DNA of 64,000 nt from Aminobacter sp. AP02 (GCF_003148805.1 NZ_QGGX01000011.1:112734-176733); one strand, 5' to 3'. Counted from the first letter of the stretch, positions 19,124 to 28,704 are shown. Notes: generated from the sequence alone by a model not told the origin. A program made the numbers and translations.

Positions 19124-20311
19124 TTAGCTCCAGCCGCCGCCATAGGTGCGATAGAAGATATGCAGACCGATCTTGGTCATCTTCTTCATGCCGCGCGCCC
19201 AACCCGGATTGACGTAGTTGGCGTAGTAGTGGGTCGATGAACCGACCTCCGGGATGAAGATCTTGCCGGCGGTTACCGCCATGGCGATGTCTTGCGCGGT
19301 CTTGTAGTGCGACGGGCTGGTGACCCGGTCCTTGATGCCGTCGCAAGCAAACGAGAACTGGCAGCGATTGAACCAGCCATCGTTCTGGTAGACGACGTCG
19401 CAAATGCTGCCGGGATAGGCCGGGTTGCGGACGCGGTTGAGGATGACCTGTGCGACGGCCGCCTGGCCGCGCAGCGACTCACCGCGCGCTTCGAAATAGA
19501 TGCCGGTGGCGAGGCACGCTTGCTCGGCCTTCGAGAACACGCTGGCCGGCAGTGGGTTGGCAAGCCACCAATGATCGCCCTTCCCCATCGGCGGGATGAA
19601 ACGGCCATTGGCCTGGTCGTCACTGCCAAGCAGCGCTTCGAATGGCGAGGCCCTGGCGTAGTCAGGCTCGGCCGGCGCATAGGCGGTGGCGAGCACGTCG
19701 GCATTGTCGTTATTGACCAAGGACGCCAACATCGCCGGCACACCCGGCGAGATCTGCTTCTTGGTTTCCTTGACGTGGAAAGCAGCAGCGATCTGGACTT
19801 CCTTGCCCTTGATGTCGGGCTTGGCAAAGGTCAGCTTGAGGCCGCTGTCGAGTGCCGGGTGAAGCAACGAACTGGTGCGCTCGAACACCGAGCCGGCAGT
19901 GAAATTCCTTGGCGGGGCGACCCTGGAGATGTTGACGATGCGGCTCTTCTTGTCGACGCGGACGATGCGATCTTCGTCAGGCACATCGGCGGCGCCGAAC
20001 TTCTTGCCCCTAAACGAGACTGTGCCGACACCGGCGATCTTGACACCCGAACCCGAGATCGGCCCAGTGATGATGCCGTCCACGAAGGGCATTTCGGCGG
20101 CATGGACCGAGCCGGCTGCCGATTTTTCGACATAGGAACTCCAGCGCGTGCCCTGTCCTTCAAGGCCGGAGACGAGGCTGGTCATGTCCTGATAGGCGGC
20201 GACGGTGGGAAAGCCGAGCCAGATTCCGAGCCCGACGACGGCGGGCGCCAGGATCGAACGTCTACCCTCGCGGGCAGCAGCAAACCGCCGCTTCACAACT
20301 CGTCGATGCAC
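19124..20311 (-). CDS. SleB-type cell wall hydrolase
   Basis: A 395-residue protein. An N-terminal membrane or signal segment (ILAPAVVGLGIWLGF, residues 20-34) is followed by a long non-conserved region. The C-terminal SleB/Hydrolase_2 domain spans about 262-395, with the catalytic glutamate in YFEARGES (Glu274), then QAAVAQVILNRVRNPAYPGS, FSFACDG and STHYYANYVNPGW. The family cuts peptidoglycan glycan strands. In rhizobia it probably acts in cell wall remodelling, since no spores are formed. It is monocistronic. Confidence 0.9.
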   Translation of the reverse strand: MHRRVVKRRFAAAREGRRSILAPAVVGLGIWLGFPTVAAYQDMTSLVSGLEGQGTRWSSYVEKSAAGSVHAAEMPFVDGIITGPISGSGVKIAGVGTVSFRGKKFGAADVPDEDRIVRVDKKSRIVNISRVAPPRNFTAGSVFERTSSLLHPALDSGLKLTFAKPDIKGKEVQIAAAFHVKETKKQISPGVPAMLASLVNNDNADVLATAYAPAEPDYARASPFEALLGSDDQANGRFIPPMGKGDHWWLANPLPASVFSKAEQACLATGIYFEARGESLRGQAAVAQVILNRVRNPAYPGSICDVVYQNDGWFNRCQFSFACDGIKDRVTSPSHYKTAQDIAMAVTAGKIFIPEVGSSTHYYANYVNPGWARGMKKMTKIGLHIFYRTYGGGWS

Positions 20312-20440
20312 GGAAACTCTCCAGGACGCAACACACCCTACTGGAGAGAAAAATGATGCATTAACCTTGATGGAGCGTTAACGCGCGCAATGCTGCGGCA
20401 ATGTGGCAAGGGCCCGCATGATGCGAGCCCCTTGAACTTC

Positions 20441-21877
20441 TCAGTGCTTTTTCTTGGCGCGTCCGGCGAACGGGTTGTCGGAGGTGCGAAGCGCCATGCG
20501 GATCGGCACGCCGGGCATGTCGAAGGCCTCGCGCAGATTATTGACGAGATAGCGCACATAAGATTGCGGCATCGCGTCGGGGCGCGAGCAGGACAAGACG
20601 AAGCCGGGCGGGCGGGTCTTTGCCTGGGTGATGTACTTGATCTTGAGCCGGCGCCCGGCAACCGCGGGTGGCGGATGATGGGCAAGGATGCCCTCGAGCC
20701 AGCGGTTGAGCTTGCCGGTCGACACGCGGCTGTTCCAGACGCGGTGGGTCTTCATCACCGCATCCATGAGCTTTTCGAGGCCGCGACCGGTTTCCGCCGA
20801 CATCGGCACGGCCTGCAAGCCGCGCGCCTGCGGCAACAGCCGCTCGGTCTTCTCGCGCAGTTCGGCGAGCACTTCCTGCGGGTTGTCGATGAGGTCCCAC
20901 TTATTGAAGGCGATGACGGGTGCCCTGCCCTCACGGATGATCAGATCGGCGATCTGCAAATCCTGCTTTTCGAAAGGGATCGTCGCGTCGAGCACGATGA
21001 TGACGATCTCTGCGAAACGGATGGCACGCAGGCCGTCCTGTACCGACAGCTTCTCGAGCTTTTCCTGCACCTTGGCCTTGCGGCGCATGCCGGCAGTGTC
21101 GAACATCTTGATGCTGCGGCCGTGCCAGTCCCAGTCGACCGAAATCGAATCGCGGGTGATGCCAGCTTCGGGTCCGGTGAGCAGGCGCTCCTCGCCGATC
21201 AATGCGTTGATCAGCGTCGACTTGCCGGCGTTGGGGCGGCCGACAACGGCGATCCTAAGCGGCTTCGTTTCGTCATAGGCAAGGACGTCTTCGGCGTCGG
21301 GATCGGCGATGTCCTCGCCGATCAGAACGTCGCTTTCAGCGACATCTTCGGCATCGTCCTCGTCATCGGCGAAGACGCGTTCCTTGCCGAGCGCTTCCAC
21401 GACGGCATCGCGCAAGTCGGGCATGCCCAAGCCATGCTCGGCCGAAATCTGCACCGGTTCGCCAATGCCGAGCTCCCATGCCTCGAGCGCGCCACCCTGG
21501 GCGCCGCGCGCCTCGGACTTGTTGGCGACGAGCACCACCGGCTTGCCGGAGCGGCGAACGATCTCGACGAAGGTACGGTCGTCAGGGGTCAGGCCGGCCT
21601 TGGCATCGACCATGAAGAAGATGAGGTCGGCTTCGCGGATGGCGATCTCGGTCTGCGCCCGCATGCGGCCCTGCAAGGTCGCAGCACCTGCGTCCTCGAA
21701 GCCCGCCGTGTCGATGACATCAAAGACGAGATCGTAGAGCTTGGCCGGATGCACCCTGCGGTCGCGCGTCACGCCGGGCGTGTCGTCGACAAGGGCGATC
21801 TTCTTTCCAACCAGGCGGTTGAAGAGGGTGGATTTGCCGACGTTCGGTCGGCCGATTATCGCGATCTTGAAAGCCAT
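20441..21877 (-). CDS. der: ribosome-associated GTPase Der (EngA)
   Basis: A 478-residue double-GTPase needed for 50S subunit assembly. The first G domain has GRPNVGKS (9-16), DTAGF (57-61) and NKSE (119-122). The second has GRPNAGKS (213-220), DTAGM and NKWD (325-328). A KH-like domain follows, and the tail ends in a basic stretch with FAGRAKKKH. An acidic linker at about 170-200 ([13 protein letters not shown]) separates the two G domains. It starts ten bases after the YfgM-like gene. Confidence 0.97.
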   Translation of the reverse strand: MAFKIAIIGRPNVGKSTLFNRLVGKKIALVDDTPGVTRDRRVHPAKLYDLVFDVIDTAGFEDAGAATLQGRMRAQTEIAIREADLIFFMVDAKAGLTPDDRTFVEIVRRSGKPVVLVANKSEARGAQGGALEAWELGIGEPVQISAEHGLGMPDLRDAVVEALGKERVFADDEDDAEDVAESDVLIGEDIADPDAEDVLAYDETKPLRIAVVGRPNAGKSTLINALIGEERLLTGPEAGITRDSISVDWDWHGRSIKMFDTAGMRRKAKVQEKLEKLSVQDGLRAIRFAEIVIIVLDATIPFEKQDLQIADLIIREGRAPVIAFNKWDLIDNPQEVLAELREKTERLLPQARGLQAVPMSAETGRGLEKLMDAVMKTHRVWNSRVSTGKLNRWLEGILAHHPPPAVAGRRLKIKYITQAKTRPPGFVLSCSRPDAMPQSYVRYLVNNLREAFDMPGVPIRMALRTSDNPFAGRAKKKH

Positions 21878-21887
21878 CGGGCCCGCA

Positions 21888-22553
21888 TCACGACGCGTTG
21901 CCGGAACCGCGGATCAGTTCGGCCAGGAGGTTGGAGCGCTGACGCGCGTTGCGCGGCGCGCCGTCGTCGGAGGAAATCTGCTCGAACAGCTTGAGCGCGT
22001 CGGTGAGCTTGCCTTCCTTCCAGGCAGCAAGACCGAGCGCTTCGCGGGCCGAATGGCGCAGCGGGTTGGTGTCGTTGGTCAGCGTCTCGACGCGGCTCGA
22101 CACGTCGGCATAAGAGCCGTGGTCGACCAGGAGCAGCGCTGCGCGCAAACGCGCAATGTCGCGAATGACGGCCGGGATAGAGGTGTCGGCGGCAACTTCG
22201 TCGAAGCCGGCAACAGCGGCCTTGAAGTCGCCCTTGTCGGCCTGGACGGTTGCCGCACGCATGCGGGCCAGCAGCGGATAAGCACCGTAGCCGTCCTTTT
22301 CCAGCGCGTCGAAAGCGGCAAGCGCCTCGTCGGCCTTGCCGGAGTTGGCGAGGGTGAGTGCCTGCGAAAACTGATCGCCGGACTGGTTGGCACTGCTCTC
22401 GTGCCAATATTCCCAGGCGACAAACAGCCCGGTGCCGATGACGACCAGCACGGCGAGGACGATGGCTGCGGGGCCATAACGGTCCCACAGGGCCTTCGCC
22501 TTTTCCTGGCGAATTTCCTCGTTCACCTCACGAAAGAAACTGTCGTCCGACAT
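21888..22553 (-). CDS. YfgM-like membrane-anchored TPR protein
   Basis: A 221-residue protein from ATG 22553 ([20 protein letters not shown]). A short cytoplasmic N-terminus, one membrane helix ([19 protein letters not shown], about residues 29-47) and a periplasmic TPR-like domain match the DUF2133/YfgM group. In Escherichia coli yfgM lies in front of bamB and der and works with the secretion machinery; here the bamB gene is absent between them. It is the first gene of a pair with der. Confidence 0.88.
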   Translation of the reverse strand: MSDDSFFREVNEEIRQEKAKALWDRYGPAAIVLAVLVVIGTGLFVAWEYWHESSANQSGDQFSQALTLANSGKADEALAAFDALEKDGYGAYPLLARMRAATVQADKGDFKAAVAGFDEVAADTSIPAVIRDIARLRAALLLVDHGSYADVSSRVETLTNDTNPLRHSAREALGLAAWKEGKLTDALKLFEQISSDDGAPRNARQRSNLLAELIRGSGNAS

Positions 22554-22713
22554 ACTATCCAACCACCTTTGCCCCTCGGGGCCCGTTCTGAGCCTGCGTT
22601 TTAGCGGAATTTCGCCGGCATGGAAGGGGGCGGGGCGGAAATTCGGTGGGCGGGGTAGTTCCTCGCCCCGCTTAAGGGGAGAGGGTGGCCGCCCCTCATC
22701 CCCCTGCCGGGAC

Positions 22714-22737
22714 CTTCTCCTCATGCACGGGGAGAAG
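22714..22737. repeat. inverted repeat CTTCTCC-N10-GGAGAAG
   Basis: CTTCTCC (22714-22720) and GGAGAAG (22731-22737) flank TCATGCACGG. Together with the preceding CCCCTCATCCCCCTGCCGGG this resembles a common Mesorhizobium intergenic repeat; copy number is untested. Confidence 0.6.
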
Positions 22738-22785
22738 TAGCCACACTTATTCACCGCCACGCCCCGTTGCCGGTCGGGCCATTGT

Positions 22786-22808
22786 CATCCTTCGACAAGC
22801 TCAGGATG
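22786..22808. repeat. inverted repeat of the TTCGACAAGCTCAGGATGA type
   Basis: CATCCT (22786-22791) and AGGATG (22803-22808) surround TCGACAAGCTC. I recognise this short word as an element that recurs between genes in many alphaproteobacteria, where it resembles REP sequences. Only one copy is visible in this window. Confidence 0.6.
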
Positions 22809-22959
22809 AGGAACTCGGGAAGCGGGGCGCGAGGCCGTGCCTTCCGATAGTTTGTATGTGGCGCGAACCTTCGCGCCCCGCCCGGTGTTCTTGCCCCGCT
22901 CAGTCGCCTCAGTGCTTGTCGCACCGCCAGCCGCCGCAAGGCCCGGGCTTGGGGGCTCA

Positions 22960-23107
22960 TCACCCAGTGGGAGAACCGACCTCCCACCAGCCCGGCACCG
23001 ACGCTTCCCTCCGACACCCGGTGCGCACCGGAGTCCCGTGGAAGATCGCCAGATGATGATACGGCGGGTTTCGAGGGCGTGGAAAAACCGGTGCCGTCTA
23101 TCCACGC
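22960..23107. other. candidate structured RNA or complex palindromic element
   Basis: Four perfect complementary pairs lie in about 145 bases. GTGGGAG (22967-22973) pairs with CTCCCAC (22981-22987). CGGCACCG (22993-23000) pairs with CGGTGCCG (23089-23096). CCGGTGCGCACCGG (23018-23031) is self-complementary. GCGTGGA (23077-23083) pairs with TCCACGC (23101-23107). The second helix would cross the fourth, as in a pseudoknot. The strand and function are unknown, and I match it to no known family. Confidence 0.35.
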
Positions 23108-23110
23108 AGG

Positions 23111-23130
23111 ATGGTGACAGATGGTGACAT
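23111..23130. repeat. tandem ten-base repeat
   Basis: ATGGTGACAG is followed directly by ATGGTGACAT, a near-perfect tandem duplication at the right edge of the structured region and about 130 bases before the acetyltransferase start. Confidence 0.8.
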
Positions 23131-23258
23131 TTGAACGGCCTTGAGGCCGATTTTAAAGGTTGCGATCCTTCGCACGTCCCTGTTTGTGCGCGGCTTTGGC
23201 GACGCTACGTGAGTTGGCGCACCTTGACGCAGAACGAAGTTGCCGACTTATCGCGCGA

Positions 23259-23690
23259 ATGGAGCTAACATCACCGCAAGGGTCCAGGCCTTCCGAGTAC
23301 ATGACCGAATGGCGTGGAGCGTTCGAGAACGCTGAGGTCAATGCTCTTCATGCCGAGTGCTTCGAGCATCGAGTCTTCGCTGACGATTGGTGGTCACAGG
23401 TCAACCGCTTCAGCCTCGGCTGGGTGTGTACCCGTCGTTCGGGGAAGCTCATTGGGTTCGTGAACGTCGCGTGGGATGGCGGGGTCCACGCATTTGTTCT
23501 GGACACAATCGTGCCGCCTGCCTTCCAACGCCAGGGTATTGCAAAGGCCCTTATAGGGGAGGCGGTTGGTCGGGCGAAAGAAGCCGGCTGCGAGTGGCTC
23601 CATGTGGATTTTGACCCGCACCTGCGGCCATTTTACTTCGACGCTTGCGGGTTCCGCCCTACCGACGCCGGACTCATCGCCTTGAAGTAG
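23259..23690 (+). CDS. GNAT-family N-acetyltransferase
   Basis: A protein of about 143 residues from ATG 23259 (MELTSPQGSRPSEYMTEW); a second ATG at 23301 and a longer frame upstream are possible. The acetyl-CoA binding motif A is clear: FVLDTIVPPAFQRQGIAKALIGEAVGRAKEAG, with the Q/RxxGxA core as RQGIAKAL. Motif B follows in WLHVDFDPHLRPFYFDACGF. The substrate is unknown. It is a single gene, with no operon partner. Confidence 0.85.
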   Translation: MELTSPQGSRPSEYMTEWRGAFENAEVNALHAECFEHRVFADDWWSQVNRFSLGWVCTRRSGKLIGFVNVAWDGGVHAFVLDTIVPPAFQRQGIAKALIGEAVGRAKEAGCEWLHVDFDPHLRPFYFDACGFRPTDAGLIALK

Positions 23691-24021
23691 CAACAGCGCC
23701 TGTCGTCCGCTTTCGAGTTTGCTCAAATCGTCAGCGCAACGGGTGTGTCGTGCCGGCTCACCATGAGACGATAAAGAGCTGAGCTTTTGCATCCTGCTCG
23801 AACCGATCAAGAAAATCGCAGAGCGTGGACAAGCTATCCACGCCCACGGCGCAATCGCTACCGTTGGTGCCGCTGCCCGATCGACACGGCCATCCCAACA
23901 CTTGCCTCAAAAAAGTCGGCTGCCTCATGCCGCATTCCCCAGCCAGCGTAGACATGCCACATTTGGCCGCTACCGCCTGACGTCACCAAATCCCTCGAAA
24001 TTGTGCAGCAGCCCCCCAGAC
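23691..24021. other. 331-base gap without recognised gene
   Basis: The only open frame of any length runs leftward from 23955 to 23758; it has no ribosome site or recognisable family and I do not call it. The last part presumably holds the promoter of the deacetylase gene, but I could not identify convincing promoter boxes. Confidence 0.5.
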
Positions 24022-25020
24022 ATGTCCAAAGCGCTTCGCCTCAGTGCCCTTTTTTCCGCGTCGCTGATCGCCCTTCCTGCGATGGCCGCCCCTGCCCCCA
24101 AGGTCGAGGACGTCAAGAAGCCGCAGGTGGTGCTGATCTCGTTCGACGGCGCCCATGACGTGGCGCAATGGCAGCGCAGCCGCAATCTGGCCGCCCGCAC
24201 GGGTGCGCGCTTCACCTATTTTCTGTCCTGTGTGTTCTTGCTTTCGCGCGAAACGCGAGGCGAATACGTCGCGCCCGGAAAATCTGCCGGCAAGTCAAAT
24301 GTCGGCTTTGCCATGGACAAGCAGGAGGTGGTCGACCGACTCGGCCAGATCAACCTCGCCGCTGCCGAGGGTCACGACATCGCAAGCCACGCCTGTGGCC
24401 ATTTTGATGGCGGCAAATGGAGCAAGGCGGAGTGGACCAAGGAGTTCGACGCGTTTTCGACCATCATGCGCGATGCCTACAAGATCAACGGCATTTCACC
24501 CGAGCCTGCGCAATGGTCCAAGATCGCAGCGTCGGTGTCGGGTTTCCGCGCGCCTTATCTTTCCGACAGCAAGGGGCTGACGGCGGCGCTGCGCGACAAA
24601 GGTTTTGCCTACAACGCCAGCGGCGTGTCGCGTGGACCAGAAGAGCCAAGACGCGACGGCGGCATGATGGAATTTGCCCTGCCGCTGATTCCCGAAGGCC
24701 CGTCGGAAAAGCGCGTCATCGCAATGGACTACAATCTGTTCGTCCGCCATTCCGGCGGCGTCGACAAGCCGGACGAGGCCGCCAAATACGAAACCCGCGC
24801 CTATGACGCGTTTCGGTCGGTCTTCGACAAGCAATATGCGGGCGAGCGCATTCCGCTGCAGATCGGCTTTCACTTCACGCTGATGAATGACGGTGCCTAC
24901 TGGAAGGCGCTGGAACGCTTCGCCAACGAGGTCTGCGTGAAATCCGACGTCGAGTGCATCAGCTACGCCGACTATGTCGCGCGGCGCCACGAGACGGCGC
25001 CGGTGCAGACCGGCGGGTGA
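24022..25020 (+). CDS. exported polysaccharide deacetylase-like protein (CE4 fold)
   Basis: A 332-residue protein from ATG 24022. It has a signal peptide (MSKALRLSALFSASLIALPAM, cleavage near residue 22 after AMA). QVVLISFDGAHDVAQW is the first NodB-type motif with its aspartates, GHDIASHACGHFDGGKW gives the histidines expected for the metal site, and VSGFRAPYLSD the conserved arginine motif. The substrate could be peptidoglycan or an exopolysaccharide. It is likely periplasmic and monocistronic. Confidence 0.85.
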   Translation: MSKALRLSALFSASLIALPAMAAPAPKVEDVKKPQVVLISFDGAHDVAQWQRSRNLAARTGARFTYFLSCVFLLSRETRGEYVAPGKSAGKSNVGFAMDKQEVVDRLGQINLAAAEGHDIASHACGHFDGGKWSKAEWTKEFDAFSTIMRDAYKINGISPEPAQWSKIAASVSGFRAPYLSDSKGLTAALRDKGFAYNASGVSRGPEEPRRDGGMMEFALPLIPEGPSEKRVIAMDYNLFVRHSGGVDKPDEAAKYETRAYDAFRSVFDKQYAGERIPLQIGFHFTLMNDGAYWKALERFANEVCVKSDVECISYADYVARRHETAPVQTGG

Positions 25021-25182
25021 ACAGCAAACGATCCCAATTCAACGCCGAAACTGCAACGAGCAACGCTAGCCGCAGCAAGCCCGGCGGCGTGAAGTGCGCC
25101 GCCAGAGCCAGTGGGCAAGGCCAGGTGCTGGACCCTGGCCGCCCGTTGGCGGCGGCTTCCCACTAGAGAGACCCAATTCCGA

Positions 25183-26460
25183 TCAGCCGATAGCTTCGCT
25201 CTCAGGTTCAACACCCGCCTTCTTACGCTCGAGGTAACGCTGGTCGATCTCCGGCAGTGCCTCGCCGGCGAGCGTTGCTTCGAATGCGCGAAGACGTTTG
25301 TGCACCGATTGCAGCTCGACGATGGTCGACCAGGAATTGAGCAGGAACTGCAGCGAACCCGTTACGCGACTGAAGGCGTTGGAGATCTGGTTCATCGGGC
25401 CAAGCGTGACCTTGTGTGCGACGATCGACGGTCCAAGGATGATGAAGGAGAAGATGTTGTCGGCCTGCAGATAGGTGTAGCGGACAACGTTGAAGTAGAT
25501 GTAGTGCGCGTAAAGCCGGAAATAATTCCGGCGCACATTTCCGAACAGCTCCTTGGTGGTCGCAGGCTGGGCGCGGTCGGCGTGATCCTCGCCATAGACC
25601 AGTTCCTTGCGGTAGGCCGCCTCGACACGCTGGTTGCGAAACTGCAGGCCCGGCAGCTTGATGCCGGCAAGCATGACCGAGGCCGTTCCGAGAAAGCACC
25701 AGCCGATAGCGGCGACGATGAGCGGTTGCGGCACGGCGCCGATGATCGGCAGCTCGGTGATGTGCTTCTGCAATTCGATGAGCACAGGCAGAAACGCGAT
25801 CAGGGTCATGATCGACGCCACGAAGCTCGACCCGAGATCCTCCATGATCTGGGCAAAGCGCATGGTGTCTTCCTGGATACGCTGCGAAGCGCCTTCGATG
25901 TGGCGAAGCTTGCTCCAGTTCTGCATGAAGTAGTCGTTCATGGCGGTGCGCCAGCGGAAGATCCAATGCTGGACGACATAAGCGTTGACGACCGAGACGT
26001 TCATGCCGATCAGCGCCAGCCAGGCGAAGCTCGCAGCACCGGCGTAGAACTCGGCATTGGTCGAGTTGGTGGTGCCGCCCATCAAGCCCTGAACGTAGTC
26101 GAAGAAGGGACCATACCAATTGTTCACGGCGACGCTGACCTGAACGTTGAAGTAGATCAGGAACAGGATGACCGAGGTGACGAGGATCGACCAATGTTGC
26201 CAGGGATGCGGCGAGTACCAGCGCCAGAAGGCGTAGAAGAGCAGGACGCCGACGATGTAGTAGACATAAAACCACAAGAACGGCGCCGACAGGAACACGG
26301 TAATGCCGATGATCGGGGGTGCACCCGCGGCCGCCGGCGGCAAGCCAAACAAAGCGCCCAATTGTGCCCCGCCAAAGAACCAAAAGAGAACGAGCGCCAG
26401 GCTCCACAATGCAGCCGAGGAAAAAAACAGCTTCGGCTGCGGGAAGAAGGATACGAACAC
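25183..26460 (-). CDS. bacA: SbmA/BacA-family peptide transporter
   Basis: A 425-residue inner membrane protein with about seven to eight membrane segments, beginning MFVSFFPQPKLFFSSAALWSL. The family hallmarks are the long hydrophobic N-terminal half, RWRTAMNDYFMQNWSKLRHIEGASQRIQEDTMRFAQ in the cytoplasmic loop, and the acidic-basic C-terminus with LPEIDQRYLERKKAG. Known members import proline-rich and NCR-type peptides using the proton gradient and affect very-long-chain fatty acids of lipid A. In several rhizobia BacA is needed for bacteroid survival. It is monocistronic. Confidence 0.93.
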   Translation of the reverse strand: MFVSFFPQPKLFFSSAALWSLALVLFWFFGGAQLGALFGLPPAAAGAPPIIGITVFLSAPFLWFYVYYIVGVLLFYAFWRWYSPHPWQHWSILVTSVILFLIYFNVQVSVAVNNWYGPFFDYVQGLMGGTTNSTNAEFYAGAASFAWLALIGMNVSVVNAYVVQHWIFRWRTAMNDYFMQNWSKLRHIEGASQRIQEDTMRFAQIMEDLGSSFVASIMTLIAFLPVLIELQKHITELPIIGAVPQPLIVAAIGWCFLGTASVMLAGIKLPGLQFRNQRVEAAYRKELVYGEDHADRAQPATTKELFGNVRRNYFRLYAHYIYFNVVRYTYLQADNIFSFIILGPSIVAHKVTLGPMNQISNAFSRVTGSLQFLLNSWSTIVELQSVHKRLRAFEATLAGEALPEIDQRYLERKKAGVEPESEAIG

Positions 26461-26619
26461 GGTTCCGGGTTCCTTTCGGAGACGGGGGTATATGCAATTG
26501 GCCGCATGAAGTCACACTTCGCGGCCAATGGGAATCCCCGACTGCCCGCACATATTGCATTGCGCGCCCGATCATGGCGATTTTCGGCTTTTGCAGATTA
26601 CAGTTAGGTAACGTGGGAC

Positions 26620-27030
26620 ATGAACCAGTCAGCCTATGCCGCGGCCGGGCTTTACGCCGCGCTCAATGCCTTCATCCTGTTGTGGCTGACGATGGCGACG
26701 GCGCTCGTCAGGCGCAAGCACATGGTGCTGATTGGCGACGGCGGGATAGAGCATCTCGGCCGCACGATGCGCGGTCATGCCAACGCGATCGAAAACGTGC
26801 CGGTGATGCTGATCCTGCTTGGGCTCGCAGCGGCACTCGGCGCACCTGCCGTGGCGATACACGTGCTGGGCGCTGCGTTCACCTTCGGGCGCGCGGTGCA
26901 TGCCTGGCATTTCACCCATGAGCGCGGCCAGCTATGGCAGCGGGCGACTGGATTTGGCCTGAGCATACTGACGCTCACGGCAGCGGCACTTGGCGTGCTC
27001 GGGCATGCCATCCTGCTGCTTCTTGCTTGA
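26620..27030 (+). CDS. MAPEG-family membrane protein
   Basis: A 136-residue protein with four predicted membrane helices. The pattern after the first helix, ALVRRKHMVLIGDGG, and the central MRGHANAIENVPVMLILLGLA with the conserved Arg, His, Asn and Glu, is typical of the MAPEG superfamily. Eukaryotic members act in glutathione and eicosanoid metabolism, but bacterial members of this group are uncharacterised. It is divergent from bacA and alone. Confidence 0.88.
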   Translation: MNQSAYAAAGLYAALNAFILLWLTMATALVRRKHMVLIGDGGIEHLGRTMRGHANAIENVPVMLILLGLAAALGAPAVAIHVLGAAFTFGRAVHAWHFTHERGQLWQRATGFGLSILTLTAAALGVLGHAILLLLA

Positions 27031-27070
27031 GCAAGATCCTTTCCGAAAAATCGATATTCGGGGTCGTGCG

Positions 27071-27280
27071 CTAGGCGCGGCAGGCTCTCTCGCCCAGAAC
27101 GGGTGCAGCGCGACGAAACCCCGGATTGAGCGGCAAGTCGCCGAGCTCGCGGGCATCCATGCGCTCGATATCGGGGTGGGACAGTGGATCGCGCATCCAA
27201 CCGAGGAAGCGCTCGCGCTCGGACTCAGTGGTGCATGATGGGGTGCTCAGCAGGCCGCGCAAACTTGATAAAATCTTCAT
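27071..27280 (-). CDS. small DUF1127-like protein
   Basis: A 69-residue protein from ATG 27280 (MKILSSLRGLLSTPS). The segment HPDIERMDARELGDLPLNP resembles the short helix of DUF1127-type small proteins of rhizobia, which carry a motif of the form R-x-L-x-D-x-x. Some rhizobial DUF1127 proteins affect RNA turnover, but nothing ties this one to that role. It is preceded by a GGAG-like sequence (read leftward) and is divergent from the LysR gene. Confidence 0.55.
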   Translation of the reverse strand: MKILSSLRGLLSTPSCTTESERERFLGWMRDPLSHPDIERMDARELGDLPLNPGFRRAAPVLGERACRA

Positions 27281-27373
27281 TTGCTTTCTCCGAGGCGTTG
27301 ATCCTTTCACTCCAAAATCGCTACAATCACACTTCGTTCAATCAAGAACATGCCGGCTAGAGTTTAGAAAATC

Positions 27374-28282
27374 TTGAATTCCAACCTGAACCGCGTCCAT
27401 CTCAACGGGCTCCGCGCAGTGGAGAGCGTGGCGCGTGGCGGCTCGCTGGTCAAGGCAGCCGAGGAACTGGGCGTTTCAGTGAGCGCAGTAAGCCAGCAGA
27501 TCACGCGCACCGAACGGCAGCTTGGCCGGGCGATCTTTCGGCGCAGCGGGTCGGGGCTGGTGCTAACGGCTTTTGGCGTGACGTTCACCGCCAGGCTGAC
27601 GGCGGGGTTCCAGGAGATTTCGCGCGCCGTCACCCTTGCCGACGAGGCGAACTCCAAGATGCTGGTGGTATCGGTGGCGCCGGCCTTCGCCTCGCGCTTC
27701 CTGGTGCCGCGGCTCGCCCGCTTCAACCAGCGCTTTCCCGACCTCAAGCTGAGGATCGACGCCTCGACCGGACTTGTCGATCTCGACCATTCAGACGTGG
27801 ATCTCGCGATCCGCATGGGCGACGGCAAATGGCCAGGCGTCCGCGCCGAACTGCTTCTGGCGCAGGAGGTGTTTCCGGTTTGCGCGCCCGCGCTGGCCTC
27901 GCGACTGAAGTCGCCGTGCGACATTGCACAACTGCCCGTCATCGCCGACGAGAGCACGATGATCAGCTGGGAGCGCTGGTTCGAGGCGGCGGGGCTGAGG
28001 CCCTATCCGATCCTGCCGGCGGGGCCCGCTTTCACAGACCCGATCCTCGGCATCGACGCGGCGATCGCCGGCCAGGGCGTGGCACTGGCCTGGCAGCTGT
28101 TGTCGGCCGATGCGCTTGCCGACGGGCGGCTGGTGGCGCCGTTCGGCATCACGGTCGCGAGCGGGCTCGGCTACTACCTGGTGACATCGGCGACCGAGCG
28201 GCCGCCGCGCAAGGTCAGGGATTTCTCCGGCTGGCTGAGCGAGGAGATCGCCGCGACGATGGCGCGGTTCGGATCAGCCTGA
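27374..28282 (+). CDS. LysR-family transcriptional regulator (GcvA-like)
   Basis: A 302-residue regulator that starts with TTG 27374. The winged helix-turn-helix is at about 10-70 (RAVESVARGGSLVKAAEELGVSVSAVSQQ), followed by the substrate-binding domain with FLVPRLARFNQRFPDLKLRI, DVDLAIRMGDG and the glycine-rich IAGQGVALAW. This pattern resembles GcvA-type regulators. The target is not evident; the divergent small DUF1127-like gene is the nearest candidate. Its stop overlaps the convergent ArsC-like gene by nine bases. Confidence 0.88.
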   Translation: MNSNLNRVHLNGLRAVESVARGGSLVKAAEELGVSVSAVSQQITRTERQLGRAIFRRSGSGLVLTAFGVTFTARLTAGFQEISRAVTLADEANSKMLVVSVAPAFASRFLVPRLARFNQRFPDLKLRIDASTGLVDLDHSDVDLAIRMGDGKWPGVRAELLLAQEVFPVCAPALASRLKSPCDIAQLPVIADESTMISWERWFEAAGLRPYPILPAGPAFTDPILGIDAAIAGQGVALAWQLLSADALADGRLVAPFGITVASGLGYYLVTSATERPPRKVRDFSGWLSEEIAATMARFGSA

Positions 28283-28639
28283 GAAGGCCGCGTCGTAGAT
28301 CTCGGGCTTGAAGCCGACGATGCGGCGATCGCCGAGATCGAGCACCGGGCGCTTGATCATCGAGGGCTGGGCGAGCATCAGGGCGATGGCCTTGCCGGCA
28401 TCGATGTCGGCCTTGTCGGCGTCGGGCAGCTTCTTGAAGGTTGTGCCGGCGCGGTTGAGCACGGTCTCCCAGCCGAACTCCTTGACCCACTTTTCCAGCC
28501 GCTCGCGATCGATGCCGACGGCCTTGTAGTCGTGGAAATCGTGGGGCACGCCGCGGCCTTCGAGCCAGGTGCGCGCCTTCTTGATCGTGTCGCAGTTCTT
28601 GATGCCGTACATGGTCGGAAGGTTCTGGGTGGTGGGCAC
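28274..28639 (-). CDS. ArsC/Spx-family protein, YffB-like
   Basis: A 121-residue thioredoxin-fold protein. GIKNCDTIKKARTWL (12-26) carries the single N-terminal cysteine of the YffB/ArsC group, and PSMIKRPVLDLGDRRIVGFKPE supplies the conserved arginine and C-terminal strands. Classical ArsC reduces arsenate with glutathione and glutaredoxin, but this subgroup is not known to be an arsenate reductase and no ars operon is present. Confidence 0.9.
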   Translation of the reverse strand: MPTTQNLPTMYGIKNCDTIKKARTWLEGRGVPHDFHDYKAVGIDRERLEKWVKEFGWETVLNRAGTTFKKLPDADKADIDAGKAIALMLAQPSMIKRPVLDLGDRRIVGFKPEIYDAAFSG

Positions 28640-28704
28640 GTTCGCCTCCGCGCGACAGGCCAGCGGTGGGTTCCGACTCGGCCAATTCAGATGCGGTTTG
28701 CTTC

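Larger units (their letters stand above)
22554..23258. other. 705-base gene-free region rich in repeats
   Basis: I see no credible gene here. Open frames exist on both strands but lack starts with ribosome sites or recognisable domains. The left part (22700-22810) holds two short inverted repeats of types scattered through alphaproteobacterial genomes. The middle and right part (22960-23107) has several perfect stems that could fold together. A ten-base tandem repeat lies at 23111-23130. These parts are listed separately. Confidence 0.7.

Noticed and set aside
20408..20433. Imperfect hairpin after der as terminator
   Set aside because: The stem has mismatches and is not followed by a T-run on the der strand, so the evidence is too weak to call.
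22785..23127. Open frames on both strands in the 705-base gap
   Set aside because: No ribosome sites, domains or codon bias in favour of one strand; the stretch is explained better by stems and repeats.
23758..23955. Leftward 65-codon frame before the deacetylase gene
   Set aside because: No ribosome site, no recognisable family and no neighbouring operon partner.
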